This document shows, in pieces, positions 1 to 9,700 of a stretch of DNA of 64,000 bases. The stretch's first letter is position 1; each line of letters opens with the position of its first letter. The position numbers were made by a program, and so were the translations under genes. Under the pieces are notes generated by a model, which ran no database searches, was not told the DNA's origin, and saw nothing but the letters and a program-made list of their open reading frames with translations. Source of the DNA: Larix kaempferi (lineage: Eukaryota > Streptophyta > Pinopsida > Pinales > Pinaceae); assembly GCA_027924585.1 (NCBI GenBank), contig BSBM01000372.1, positions 6,183,001 through 6,247,000 of the forward strand, read 5' to 3'.

Positions 1-295
1 TTGGGTTCAGTTATAGCTGTGATATGATGACTTGACTATTCTCTGCGAAGTTATTCCGCAGATGTTAATGAATGAAGATGTTCGGTTATGAATTCTATTG
101 TTATGCCATAATGCAATAATGGGCTATTTAAATACTTTATGTTGATTTATGTGGATGCAAGTTGGTGGTTGATGCGAATGTGTTGTTGAATATGCTTTGA
201 AACATATATAATATGAATAAGATATGAATGGTTGGTTAATAGACTGCTGTGAGTATTTTCATCTCTGGTTCGTACGACAGTGTGACTTCTAGGTA
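1..295. other. Left edge, no gene recognised
   Basis: AT-rich sequence with many short ATG-containing stretches. I see no long reading frame, tandem repeat or clear terminal signal. It probably belongs to the same degraded repeat as the LTR-like block that follows, but I cannot show that. Confidence 0.4.
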
Positions 296-412
296 TAAGA
301 ACATATCATCCTCGCCATTGCGGAAGCTTGGTTCCTGCAGCACCCTTATCTGCCTCGAGCGAGACCTCACCTGCTTCGCAGGTGTTGCTGGAAAGGATAA
401 CTCCTTTCCAGG
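296..412 (-). repeat. LTR fragment related to Gypsy-B
   Basis: Read on the minus strand, this block matches the plus-strand sequence at about 33065-33155 inside the Gypsy-B LTR. Both have CAACACCTGC, then TGAGGTCTC, then CAGGAACCAA in the same order and at nearly the same spacing. The Gypsy-A LTR has a weaker version (GAGGTCTCACCCGAAGTGG near 1100). I infer a third, diverged LTR of this lineage, in the orientation opposite to the other two. It abuts the kinase pseudogene and probably cut into it. Its ends are not defined. Confidence 0.5.
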
Positions 413-477
413 CCGGTGAATAAGGGGTTGTTGGTGTTGTTGATGACAGTGTGAACCCCTATCAAAAGACCATGTTT

Positions 478-945
478 CAACATTCTCATTGACTAAGACA
501 TTGGAGGGCCTAACCATGAAGCTAGTCACTGAGAGACCCATTTTCTGCATATTCAAAAATCAGGTAAGAATGATCCCCACCCTCATTGCAAATCCCTAGA
601 AGTCTAATAATATTACTGTGTTGAACTTGGCATGGAATTCTCAGCTCATCAAAGGCCCCTGACTTAATTTGCTTGATGGCTAATGGGATACCACTTAAGA
701 TACCATGGTAGACAAAGCCTCATATTCTGCAATTAGAACTGAAGTTCTTTATTTCTTTATTCAACTTATCCATTGTGTAACTAATTAGCATCAACATATC
801 TGTCATGTCTTTCAGTTGCTCCTCGAAAACATATTTCCCTGAGATACTCTGATTTTCTGAAGTGGGCAAGATAGGCTTCTCACAATTATTACTACAAGTG
901 ACCTTGCAATAATGCCAATGGATAGACCATTTTTTATGTTTTCTT
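478..945 (-). pseudogene. LysM-type receptor-like kinase pseudogene fragment
   Basis: Minus-strand translation gives, in order: a hydrophobic stretch near 885-938 (LSIGIIARSLVVII), a juxtamembrane part ending DKLNKEIKNFSSNCRI, a glycine-loop region (GFVYHGILSGIPLAIKQIK) with the presumed ATP-binding lysine, the helix C to beta-4 part (QVQHSNIIRLLGICNEGG), and the hinge region (YLIFEYAENGSLSD). This order and wording fit kinase subdomains I to V of the plant LysM-RLK (LYK/NFR5-like) group. The frame is damaged: two TAG codons follow the hinge (one where tryptophan is expected, DWLHG-like) and a shift lies before the glycine loop. The catalytic HRD/DFG half is missing and an LTR fragment replaces it. 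The Gypsy-A element is inserted on its amino-terminal side at 994-998. I infer an old dead copy, not an expressed gene. A different RLK subfamily is possible. Confidence 0.7.
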
Positions 946-993
946 CTTTCTTCTAGGATTTATTGTTGCTGGGACATGCAGATCGTGATGAAT

Positions 994-998
994 AACTT
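994..998. repeat. Target-site duplication of Gypsy-A, left copy
   Basis: AACTT lies directly before the TGTTGG terminus of the left LTR and is repeated exactly after the CCAACA terminus of the right LTR at 14203-14207. A matching 5-bp duplication is the mark of one integrase-mediated insertion. Confidence 0.95.
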
Positions 999-2431
999 TG
1001 TTGGCTGCTTTCTTGGGCAGACCCGGGTTTTAATGAAGTGCAGCAACAAACCCCTAGGCGCACTGGCCCTCTCGGCAACGAGCTGCGCAGCAGCTCGAGG
1101 TCTCACCCGAAGTGGCTATGGGGGGGTTAAGGAATCAGATTTCCTTAACCTTGGTGACACGGAGATGGTTCTTCCTTTTCCGGTTCCTCAGATGTCGGTG
1201 GTCTGACTTTCCCGCAGGCCCCTTGGCTCAACTGCGCGGCTTCCTCCCTCAGCAGGCCCGCTGCGCAGTTTCTCCGCTCTGGCGCAGAAGGCAACTATTC
1301 CTTGCGTCAACGCGTTAAGTACCTCCTCGCCCTGCGCGCCCAGCGCAGTAACGCATTCCTCAATCGCTGCCGCGACAGCGCTCCACCACTTCTTCTATAC
1401 TAACACTTATAGCTATCAAGGGACCTTCCCAAACTCACTTAAACAGCCGCAAAGATAATGCAAGAGTCTTGTATACACAGGTAATGAACTTAAACAGTTA
1501 ATCATTCACGCAAACATTATAACAAGAAGAAATATGTGAAGTTCACCTCCTCGAGGGAAACCACGTCCACGGGAGTGTTATATTAACCAGAAAACGATAG
1601 AGTTATACAATATGCTACGCACACAGCTGCAGCCTTAGATCTTTCCAGGAAACTCCACGCACACAGCTGGGAGCCCTTCTCTCAATCTAGTCTCTTCTCT
1701 ACAGAGATTACAAAGGCACAGACGTCAACTCAGACTGTCTGGCAACTCAGGGATTAGCTCCTCGGCTATCCGATTTCCACCCTAGTTCTACACACTCGGT
1801 AGAACACATAGCAAAGGATAATCAACGCATGATCTATCCTCGAGACTGACTATCTAACAGTCTAACCATCTGACTATCCCAAAAGTATCTAACTCTTCTT
1901 TTTATCATGTATACATATATATAGGTGGCCATGACGGTCACACCTTTACAAAACTGTGGGCCTTTCCCAACAGTGATTCCCAAAAACCCTAACCACGCAC
2001 ATGGCTAGGTGTACTGTAGGCGCCGCTTGTAGTCATGTCGCTGCTTCCTGCAGGCTCCTTGACTTCCGGCGTAGATTGTGGGTATGGGCGCTTGTCCTTC
2101 GCCTTCAATGCTCTGGTCCGTTGCTCCTCCTTGATCCGAGCAACCATAACTTCTGTACTTAGCCTTTAAATGAGGGTAGCTGAGCCCTCTACTCCATTGC
2201 CTTATTTATTATGGTAGCTGAGCCACCTTCATTCTTCTATGATGTGCGCGCGAGCTCCACGATTTCCGGTCCGTGATCCTCGCTGAGCTTGTCCATCTGG
2301 CACCGTACTGCGCACCGTCTCCTTCTTGCCCAAAACTTAGTGCTTTTCCCAAAATTAGCACTTTCCTTTCATACTTGTGCTTTTCCCCCAAAATTCGCAG
2401 CTTTACCGCAGCTACGGCCTAGGCTCCAACA
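999..2431 (-). repeat. Gypsy-A 3' LTR
   Basis: 1433 bp with TGTTGG/CCAACA inverted ends. It is colinear with 12770-14202 at a constant offset of 11771. The TATA-like block sits at 1914-1925. Open frames inside this LTR recur in the other copy and show no coding signal. Confidence 0.95.
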
Positions 2432-2452
2432 GGCCCCTAACACTCACTTGTG
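2432..2452 (-). promoter_or_regulatory. Gypsy-A polypurine tract region
   Basis: On the minus strand the bases directly upstream of the 3' LTR read GAGTGTTAGGGGCC. This is the expected position of the plus-strand primer. The purine run is short (AGGGG), and the ORF3 stop codon at 2444 lies within this stretch. Confidence 0.6.
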
Positions 2453-5275
2453 GCTCGCCCTCGAGCCACTCGCACTAGCGTGTGGTCGCTTGATTTGCAC
2501 ATCTGCTTGTGCTTGGGTCTCCGCGAATGTTTTCTTCCACTGTGCAATAGCGGAGTCCAATTCATCAACACACTCCACAGCTGTCTGCACCGTTTCTGCG
2601 GTGGCTTCTTCTTTAGTGATGGTATCAATCACTTCTTGAGATTCAGCAATCTCTTTGATTTTTGCCTCAACCTGACCGACGATTTCAGCATACTCATCCA
2701 TGAATGGCTGAATGTTGTTGGTGAGCTTCTCATCTTCAGTTCTGAGCTTGTGCAGTTGCTGTTGCATTCTGCGCACTTCACTTATTTTCTTCATTTTTTC
2801 TAAGCCTGCTAAGGCCTTAGCTTCTTCAGTCAGAACAGTGAGAGACTGTTCTGCGGCTTGCACCTGTTCCGACAGACCAACTTTAAAAGGGAGCTTCTCA
2901 AGCTCCGCCCAAGCTTCCATAGCTTGGCTCATCAGGTTCTCGGCTTCCTGTATTCTGTCTTTCATCTGTGTGGAAGCTCTGCTCAGCGCTTCAAATTGTA
3001 CCTGCGCATCATCCGTAAGCTGCGCAGCAACGCGAGCTTCTAGCTCAGCGATCTGGGTTCTATGGCCCTCAGCCATAGCAACTATTTCGTGCTCTAGGGT
3101 TTTCACCCTTCCTCCGATAATTTGAACTTTTCCAACCAGAGGGAGGTCTGGTTGAATCTCGCAAGCCGGCAATTCCTGAGCAAGCTCATCTACCGCGTTT
3201 CTAATGCCAATGTCTTGCGCCTCATAAAGTGCAAGTTTCTCAGATATATTCTTATGGCTTGCCTTCAATTCTATCTCCTGCGATTGCAGTCGTTGATTTT
3301 CCTGAAATGTAGAGAGCTCTCTAGCTCTCAACTCAAGAGAAACTTTCTCATGCACTAGCTGTAGAGTCTCTATAGGAATTAGAGACAAATTGATTTCAAC
3401 GGGCCCAACGGCGCTTACCTGGAGTGCAGCTAGCGGATCTGGAAGTGTCATGCTTATAGGCGGAATATGCACGATAGTATGCCTTTCTATGAGTTCTTCA
3501 ACTCGCTCGGCACTTGGAATTTCTTGTGGCGCCTGCGAAGTAGATGCTGGCGCATGGGTCTGCGCAACTCTTCCTACGAGACTTTTCAATTCTACGAACT
3601 GCAAATCTAAAGCACCTCTGATGTGAGTGTGCGCAGTGCGCAGCTCGCGAAATTGCTCGTGTAGGTACTGGTGGATCCCCGAGGGAATAGCCTCAGCGAG
3701 ATGCGACACTTTTTGCTTCTTGGTGGCCGGTTCTGTGGAACCTTCATCACTTCTTTGCTCCGGGGCTTCCTTGCCCTTATCCTTCTCTTTCGCAGCGGCG
3801 GTTGGCAGCGCGGATGCAAGATCGGCGGCCACCCTCCACTCATCCGACCAAGACTTGATGGTTTCTTCAACATCCTCGGTAGTCATCCTGTAAAGGCCTA
3901 GCGCCCATTCATCTGGAATGCCGCAAGGGCGGAGGTAAAGTTGATGTATGTCGGCAGTAAAAGCCAACTTTCCTTCATATAATGTGGCTGTCTCCTCGCT
4001 CAGCCTTGGCATTTCTTGAATGGTATCTCTGAGGAGATAGTAGTATTCACAAAATACAGCGCGATTCATCTTGCGCTTCGCGGGATTGGGAGAATCCCAG
4101 AGGTTGATGTAGCGCATGCCGGCAACCTCTCCTGCGCGGCGCGGAAGGAACTGAGTATTCGGGGGCTCCTTCCACCCAACGAGAGCGCATAAAATTAGAA
4201 GCCAAGAAAAATGGAATGATTGGGATGCATTGTCCTGCACATTTAGGCAATCAGCCAAGAAAGAATTCAGCAGGAAGAGAGACCAGTTGTACTGCTCTCC
4301 CTCCGCAGCTGCGATGGCGAGCTCCACGACAGCTCTAGTAACTTCCTTCGGTCGGCACTTTGTGAGAAGTCTGCCTGCAAGCAGAATTCCTGTAAATCGA
4401 AGTGCCTCATCTTCTACTGTAGTGATGTCATAAGCCCGACCTCCTCTTGTCAAGTTATACTTCTGCACCAGCTGTGCAGCCAATTTTCTGTCCTTGTCCT
4501 TTCCCACAAAATGAATATTGGGATCCTTACCAGCCTTAGATAGACCGGTGATGCGGTGAATCAAATCAACATTTAGATCAATTGGCCTCCCGAGCCAAAG
4601 GTAACCTCCATGAACACATGAAAGCAGCGTCTTAACAACTGCATTGACTTCGTTGCTACGCCCAAAGTGCGGTAGCTTCAACAAATTCAACAAACCTGGC
4701 TTCTCCAAGTTTGCTGCAAATCCCCTTGGGGTAAATTCATCGACCTTTCGGATGGGATTGTGAACTATCGTCAGATATCGATCTGGCGCAAACTGGGGAT
4801 ACATTTTATAGTCTCCCAGATTGAAATCAGAGAATTTGACCAGTGGAAGGTGTCCCAACAGTTGCCCTTCTACCCGCACGCTAGCCGGTAGTGGCGGTAA
4901 CGGAATGAGATACTTTGCATTCTTCGGGATCTGTACTTCTGGCGCATCATTTGGACGCGGCGGAATATAGTTCGCATTGGTGGCCAATGGCTCTGGAACA
5001 GGTTCTTCTGGCTGTTGCTGAGATGCTCTCGTGCCGGGCGACTGTCTAGGATCAGTCCATCCAGGGTGTACATAAGTCGAAGCCGTGACTGGAGTAGTCA
5101 TGCCGAAATCTAAGCCTCGGCGCAGGAATTGACGAACAACTTCTTCAGTCGACAGGTTCTCCGTCGTGAACCGATGTAGGGAACAAAAACTTTGGACAGC
5201 AAATGGCGGACCTGCGTAGGATATGGACGCTGAAAACAAGGGAAAATACTCTGCACAACTCGGCTCTGAAAACAA
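2444..5275 (-). CDS. Gypsy-A ORF3, large 3' accessory protein of unknown function
   Basis: An intact frame of 943 codons lies between integrase and the 3' LTR. The frame opens at a TTG. The first in-frame ATG is at 5101 (residue 59, MTTPVTAS), giving an 885-residue product, and I favour that start. Residues about 60-130 are proline-rich. Residues about 130-480 look globular, with hydrophobic helices resembling the plant-mobile or transposon-associated helical domains often seen in plant retroelement accessory ORFs. A basic cluster (TKKQKV) near residue 520 could be a nuclear signal. From about 610 to the end it is glutamate/glutamine/lysine-rich with heptad-like spacing, so probably a long coiled coil. 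I see no signal peptide or convincing membrane anchor, which argues against an envelope protein. A diverged version of its C-terminal part occurs beside the Gypsy-B LTR (33890-34510), so it belongs to the lineage. It has no internal stop although gag-pol has three. Confidence 0.8.
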   Translation of the reverse strand: MFSEPSCAEYFPLFSASISYAGPPFAVQSFCSLHRFTTENLSTEEVVRQFLRRGLDFGMTTPVTASTYVHPGWTDPRQSPGTRASQQQPEEPVPEPLATNANYIPPRPNDAPEVQIPKNAKYLIPLPPLPASVRVEGQLLGHLPLVKFSDFNLGDYKMYPQFAPDRYLTIVHNPIRKVDEFTPRGFAANLEKPGLLNLLKLPHFGRSNEVNAVVKTLLSCVHGGYLWLGRPIDLNVDLIHRITGLSKAGKDPNIHFVGKDKDRKLAAQLVQKYNLTRGGRAYDITTVEDEALRFTGILLAGRLLTKCRPKEVTRAVVELAIAAAEGEQYNWSLFLLNSFLADCLNVQDNASQSFHFSWLLILCALVGWKEPPNTQFLPRRAGEVAGMRYINLWDSPNPAKRKMNRAVFCEYYYLLRDTIQEMPRLSEETATLYEGKLAFTADIHQLYLRPCGIPDEWALGLYRMTTEDVEETIKSWSDEWRVAADLASALPTAAAKEKDKGKEAPEQRSDEGSTEPATKKQKVSHLAEAIPSGIHQYLHEQFRELRTAHTHIRGALDLQFVELKSLVGRVAQTHAPASTSQAPQEIPSAERVEELIERHTIVHIPPISMTLPDPLAALQVSAVGPVEINLSLIPIETLQLVHEKVSLELRARELSTFQENQRLQSQEIELKASHKNISEKLALYEAQDIGIRNAVDELAQELPACEIQPDLPLVGKVQIIGGRVKTLEHEIVAMAEGHRTQIAELEARVAAQLTDDAQVQFEALSRASTQMKDRIQEAENLMSQAMEAWAELEKLPFKVGLSEQVQAAEQSLTVLTEEAKALAGLEKMKKISEVRRMQQQLHKLRTEDEKLTNNIQPFMDEYAEIVGQVEAKIKEIAESQEVIDTITKEEATAETVQTAVECVDELDSAIAQWKKTFAETQAQADVQIKRPHASASGSRASHK

Positions 5276-5925
5276 TAACTTGGATTCTTAAACAAGATAG
5301 CAACTCGAGGAAAGTAACCCAAAATTATACAAGTGTGAGGTATTTATAGCCAGAGATGATAGTAAATGCGACCAAGTGGGGTTACGTAGCTGTAGGCGGC
5401 TATACATGAGTTGACAACACGCTATCCTCCTCGCCGCAATGGTGCATTTATTGTGATTGACGGGCTCTGACAGCCTTCCGGGAGAAGCTAATGCTTTCGG
5501 CGCCTGAGTTAAATGCAAATCTTTCGGAGATCAAGCCGAATCCATCGGAGCGGCTAGACTTAAATAGCGGACTTGTCCTTCATTTATTCAGACGCGGCTA
5601 CATAACTGCGGTAATTCAATGTTTGGGGGCGGGTCATTTCAGCTTAGGTAACCGTGCATAAAGGGGTCCATGCTGATAACTCCTCAAGCGGCAGCTTTGA
5701 CATAGGGAACTCCGCAAGAGCGATGGTTCAACGGTCCAAAAAAACAAAACTTCGCCAGAGCGCAAAGATAAGCTCGTTTCAAACAAATTTTATTCAGGAT
5801 GCGCGGATATTTCAAGAAACTGCGCGGGAAGCTAGAAACTGAAGGTGTCCCGCAGCTTCCATGTAGACTGTGAATGCGATGTCTCTTTCAACTACACCGG
5901 ACATTTGCACCTTTTTAGCAATATG
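5276..5925 (-). other. Gypsy-A spacer between integrase and ORF3, with splice-acceptor-like sites
   Basis: No frame of interest. At the ORF3 end, two pyrimidine-rich stretches ending in CAG occur on the minus strand: TATTGTTTTCAG ending near 5267 and CCCTTGTTTTCAG ending near 5232. Both lie upstream of the ORF3 ATG at 5101. They would suit a spliced subgenomic message for ORF3, but this is inference from motifs only. Confidence 0.4.
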
Positions 5926-6702
5926 TTAGGTCGACAGAGCGGAGTGGTCATCGCGATAAAGCTTGAGCCGACTCCCGTTGATCATTGTAGGTAGTAATTC
6001 TCCATCAAGCTTTGCAAGCTGAACTGCGCCTCCTCCTGTTATCTTTGTCACCCGAAAAGGGCCTAACCAATGTACACGAAACTTTCCCGGAAACTTGATG
6101 AATTTACTATCATAAAGGAGTACCAAGTCTCCTTCTTCAAAGTGCTTATGCTTAATGTGCCTGTCATGCCAAGCTTTCTGTCTTGCCTTCTGTACCTGTT
6201 GATGGAATCCGGCTAAAAGTCGGTCTTCTTCTAAGGCAAGCAGCTGCGAGAGTCTTTCATTCATAGTATCAGGATCTGTCATTTCTGTGATTTGCGCAAT
6301 TCTGAGACTGGGAATAATGTATTCCATAGGCATAACTGCTTCTTGTCCATACACCAAACTGAAAGGTGTGTGACCTGTTAGTTTCTTGCAAGTGGTTCTA
6401 TAAGCCCATAATACAGCTGTGACTCTAAGGTCCCAATCATCTCTTTGTTGATTACAGATCTTCGTCAGGGCATTCTCAAGAATTTTATTGAATGCCTCCA
6501 CCATACCATTAGCTTGAGGGTGGTAGGGTGTACTCTTATGGTGTCTAACTTGGAATTCTTCAGTAAGGGCTTCTATAGTCTCATTGAGGAAATGTGTACC
6601 CTGATCACTCATTAGAATCAGTGGACATCCAAATCTAGTGATAATATTCTCAAAAATGAACTGTGCGGCCGTAGGAGCGTCGCAGTTCTTAACTGGCTTA
6701 GC
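5926..6702 (-). CDS. Gypsy-A integrase, C-terminal half (after in-frame TAG)
   Basis: This is the direct in-frame continuation of the pol frame after a TAG at 6703-6705. It carries the second catalytic aspartate (SDQGTHF, at 6606-6604) and the glutamate ([11 protein letters not shown]), 35 residues apart, completing a D,D35E integrase core. The first aspartate is upstream (WAIDFVGP near 6790). The C-terminal part has the GPY/F-type motif ([10 protein letters not shown]). No chromodomain follows. The first ATG after the TAG is at 6612, but starting there would lose the first catalytic aspartate, so I treat this as the tail of the polyprotein and not a separate gene. Confidence 0.85.
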   Translation of the reverse strand, partial: AKPVKNCDAPTAAQFIFENIITRFGCPLILMSDQGTHFLNETIEALTEEFQVRHHKSTPYHPQANGMVEAFNKILENALTKICNQQRDDWDLRVTAVLWAYRTTCKKLTGHTPFSLVYGQEAVMPMEYIIPSLRIAQITEMTDPDTMNERLSQLLALEEDRLLAGFHQQVQKARQKAWHDRHIKHKHFEEGDLVLLYDSKFIKFPGKFRVHWLGPFRVTKITGGGAVQLAKLDGELLPTMINGSRLKLYRDDHSALST

Positions 6703-9700
6703 CTAAGCCCATCTGGTGAGGTATTCAGTAGCTGTAATGATGTATCTTGCGCCAGTTCTTTTTCCTGGTGGGTTAATAGGTCCTACAAAGTCAATGGCCC
6801 ATTTATCAAAAGCACGCAGTGTGATCTGGGGTCTTAGCGGCATTTCATCTCTCCTTGAGGGTTTTCCTGTTCGCTGGCACACATCGCAACATTTACAGAA
6901 CGCCTTAGTATCCTTGTGCAATGTCGGCCACCAAAGACCTGCGGCTAATATCTTTTGCGCAGTCGGCTTTCCTGCGAAATGGCCTCCTGCGGTACCTGAA
7001 TGCGCTTCTGCGATGATAGAGCTCTTTTCATGTGGTAAGATACATCTGCGCAAAACTTCGTCAGGGCCCAACTTATAAAGCTGGCCTGCTATCAAAGTGA
7101 AGTCTGCGGCTCTGACAACAAGTTGCTTCTTCTGCTGGATTGTAAACTCAGCCGACGCTTGCCCGGTAGTGAGAAACTCAAGAATATCAGAATAATATTC
7201 GTCTGCTGCTTGAATAGAAAACAACTGTGCGTCAGGCAGATTGTCCTCCAGACTTGTAGGTTCCTCTCCTGACTCTATCCTGGATAGATGGTCAGGCCCT
7301 GCGTTCAATCTGCCTGGCTTTACAATAACCTCGAAATCATATTCTTGAAAGAGCAGTAGCCATCTGCAAATTCTTCCTCCTAACACTGGTTTATTGACCA
7401 AATATTTCAAAGCAGAATGGTCAGTATACATTTTAAAATGAGCTCCTAACAGGTAGTGTCTGAATTTCTGTAGGGCATACACCATAGCTAGTCCTTCCCT
7501 TTCTGTAGTGGTGTAGTTCTTCTCAGCTGTAGATAGCTTTCTGCTGGAGTAAGCAATCGGGTGGTCAATACTTCCTTCTCCAGACTGTGTAAGCACAACC
7601 CCCAATGCTATGGAAGAAGCATCAACATGAACATGGAAAGGTTTTCTCCAGTCCGGGAAAACTAGAATAGGCGCTGTGATCATCTTTTCATTAAGTGTGT
7701 CCAAGCTCTGTTGGCATTCTTCTGTCCATTGGAACTTCGAATCCTTTTTCAGCAATCTTTCCATAGGTGCTGTGATCTTTGCATAACCTTTGATAAATTT
7801 TCTGTAGTATCCAGTATGTCCCAATGTAGTGCGCAATTGCTTAACTGAGTTGGGCGCAGGTAAATTAGCAATGATGGCAACCTTCACAGGATCCATCAGG
7901 AGTCCTTGTCTGCATACAATATGTCCCAACAAAATACCAAAGGGCGCACAAAATATACATTTTTTCAAGCTAAGGGAAATCTGATGCTGTCTACATTTTT
8001 CTAACATCATGCGCAGATTTGCAATATGGTTCTTTAATAGGCCAAATACAGTCCAGTCATCAAAATAGACTTCTAAAAACTTGTGAATGAATTCTTTAAA
8101 AACAGCAACAACAACTCTAGAGAAGATAGCAGGTGCGTTTTTAAGACCAAAGGGCATTACCGTATACTGGAATGAGCCCCATTCAGTTGCAAAAGTAGTC
8201 TTGTGGCGGTCGTCCGGATGGATTCTGATCTGATGATATCCCGAAAAACCATCAGTGAAAGAGTAAGCCTCTTGTCCTCCAACATTATCAAGTACTTCAT
8301 CTGTGAACGGAGTGGGAAATGGATCGTGCGCTGATGCATCATTGAGTTTGCGCAAGTCGACACAGATTCTTATTTCACCTTTCGTTTTCTTTTCTTGGAC
8401 CACCATAGGACTAATCCAATCGCTTTCCTCTACTGGCTCAATAATACCTGCTGCGAGCATTTTATCAATTTCTTCTCTAACTTTGTCTTTATACCGGGGG
8501 TTCAATCTGTACGGGCGCTGTTTTACTGGCTTGGCATCTGCTTTCAGAGGTATGCGCATCACTCCTAAGTCTCCTAGGATGCCTTTAATTTCTGTGAACT
8601 TGGTAGGAAAGATATCCTGGTAGTCACGTAATAATTCTGAAACATGTCCAACAGTTTCATCATCCCAATAATATCCTATAGAAGCAAACTTTGGTTCAGC
8701 TTCTGTACCAATGTTAATCTTCTTGAGCTTGATGTGTTCTGTGATGGCAGGAATATCAAGCTCAGGACCTTCAATATTGCGCATCCCTTCTGATTCTGGG
8801 ATATTGATGTTGCGAGGATCGTCCTCCTCATCTTCAGCGGTGAAGTTATAACATTCCAGGGCATGTTCTATGTGGACAGCCCAATCTGGTTGGTAATATT
8901 CTGATAACGGGCATTGTTCAAATATCTTCTTTTTAATACACTTCAAAGCCTGATCGATGCTTGGATGTTCTGACTCAAAGCTGAAGGTAAGTTGAAAGCT
9001 TTCTATCGTAAGAGGCCAACTGATAGTGCCTTTGCGCAATTCTGTTTCAGTATACCAGTTCCTTGGAACTGTACCCAATGTGTGGATGAATAGGTGGACC
9101 CATTCATCTTCCGTAATATCTGACCATTGCTGAATACATGCTTCAATGTGTGACCTGGGGTCACTCTGTCCCTCATACTTGCGTAGGACTTCGGCTGTGG
9201 TGTCCTGAAATCTGCGCAGTATCAATCTGCGACAGTCTTGCCATGTATGAATATTCTCCTTATGCGCAACCCACCATCTTGCGGGTGTAGCGCGCAATGC
9301 TACATCCAGTGCCTGTATGCGCTGCTGTTCTGGAAGCTTTTGTTCATATTCATGTATGAATTTAGTTACTTCAGTTAAACCATCGAAAATTGGAGTGTCA
9401 GTTAATTCTGTGCCAATCCATCGAATGGATTTAGTCATCATAGCGCAACGCCTTGCAGAAACCTCATGTAAACGATTCTGCCAGTTTTCCAATCCTGCAT
9501 CTGAGTCTGATGTGCACGAGCTATCGCATCGCCAGCTGATATGGCCATCTACTGTGGGGTTGACATAGTCACTATGGTTAGTAGTCATTTGGTACAAACT
9601 TTCCATGTGGCGCGCTTCCTCTTCTGCGCGAATGGGTTCTATATACCTTGGTCCTTGAATAGGATCAAGTGGTGCGATGACCCTAATCTGGTCATCCTCA

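Noticed and set aside
1112-1318. Open frame of 68 codons, repeated at 12883-13089
   Set aside because: It lies within both Gypsy-A LTRs at the same place, antisense to the element, and has no domain. It is duplicated because the LTR is.
2444-5275. Calling ORF3 a retroviral-type envelope
   Set aside because: No signal peptide, cleavage site or membrane anchor is evident; a long coiled coil and a basic cluster point elsewhere.
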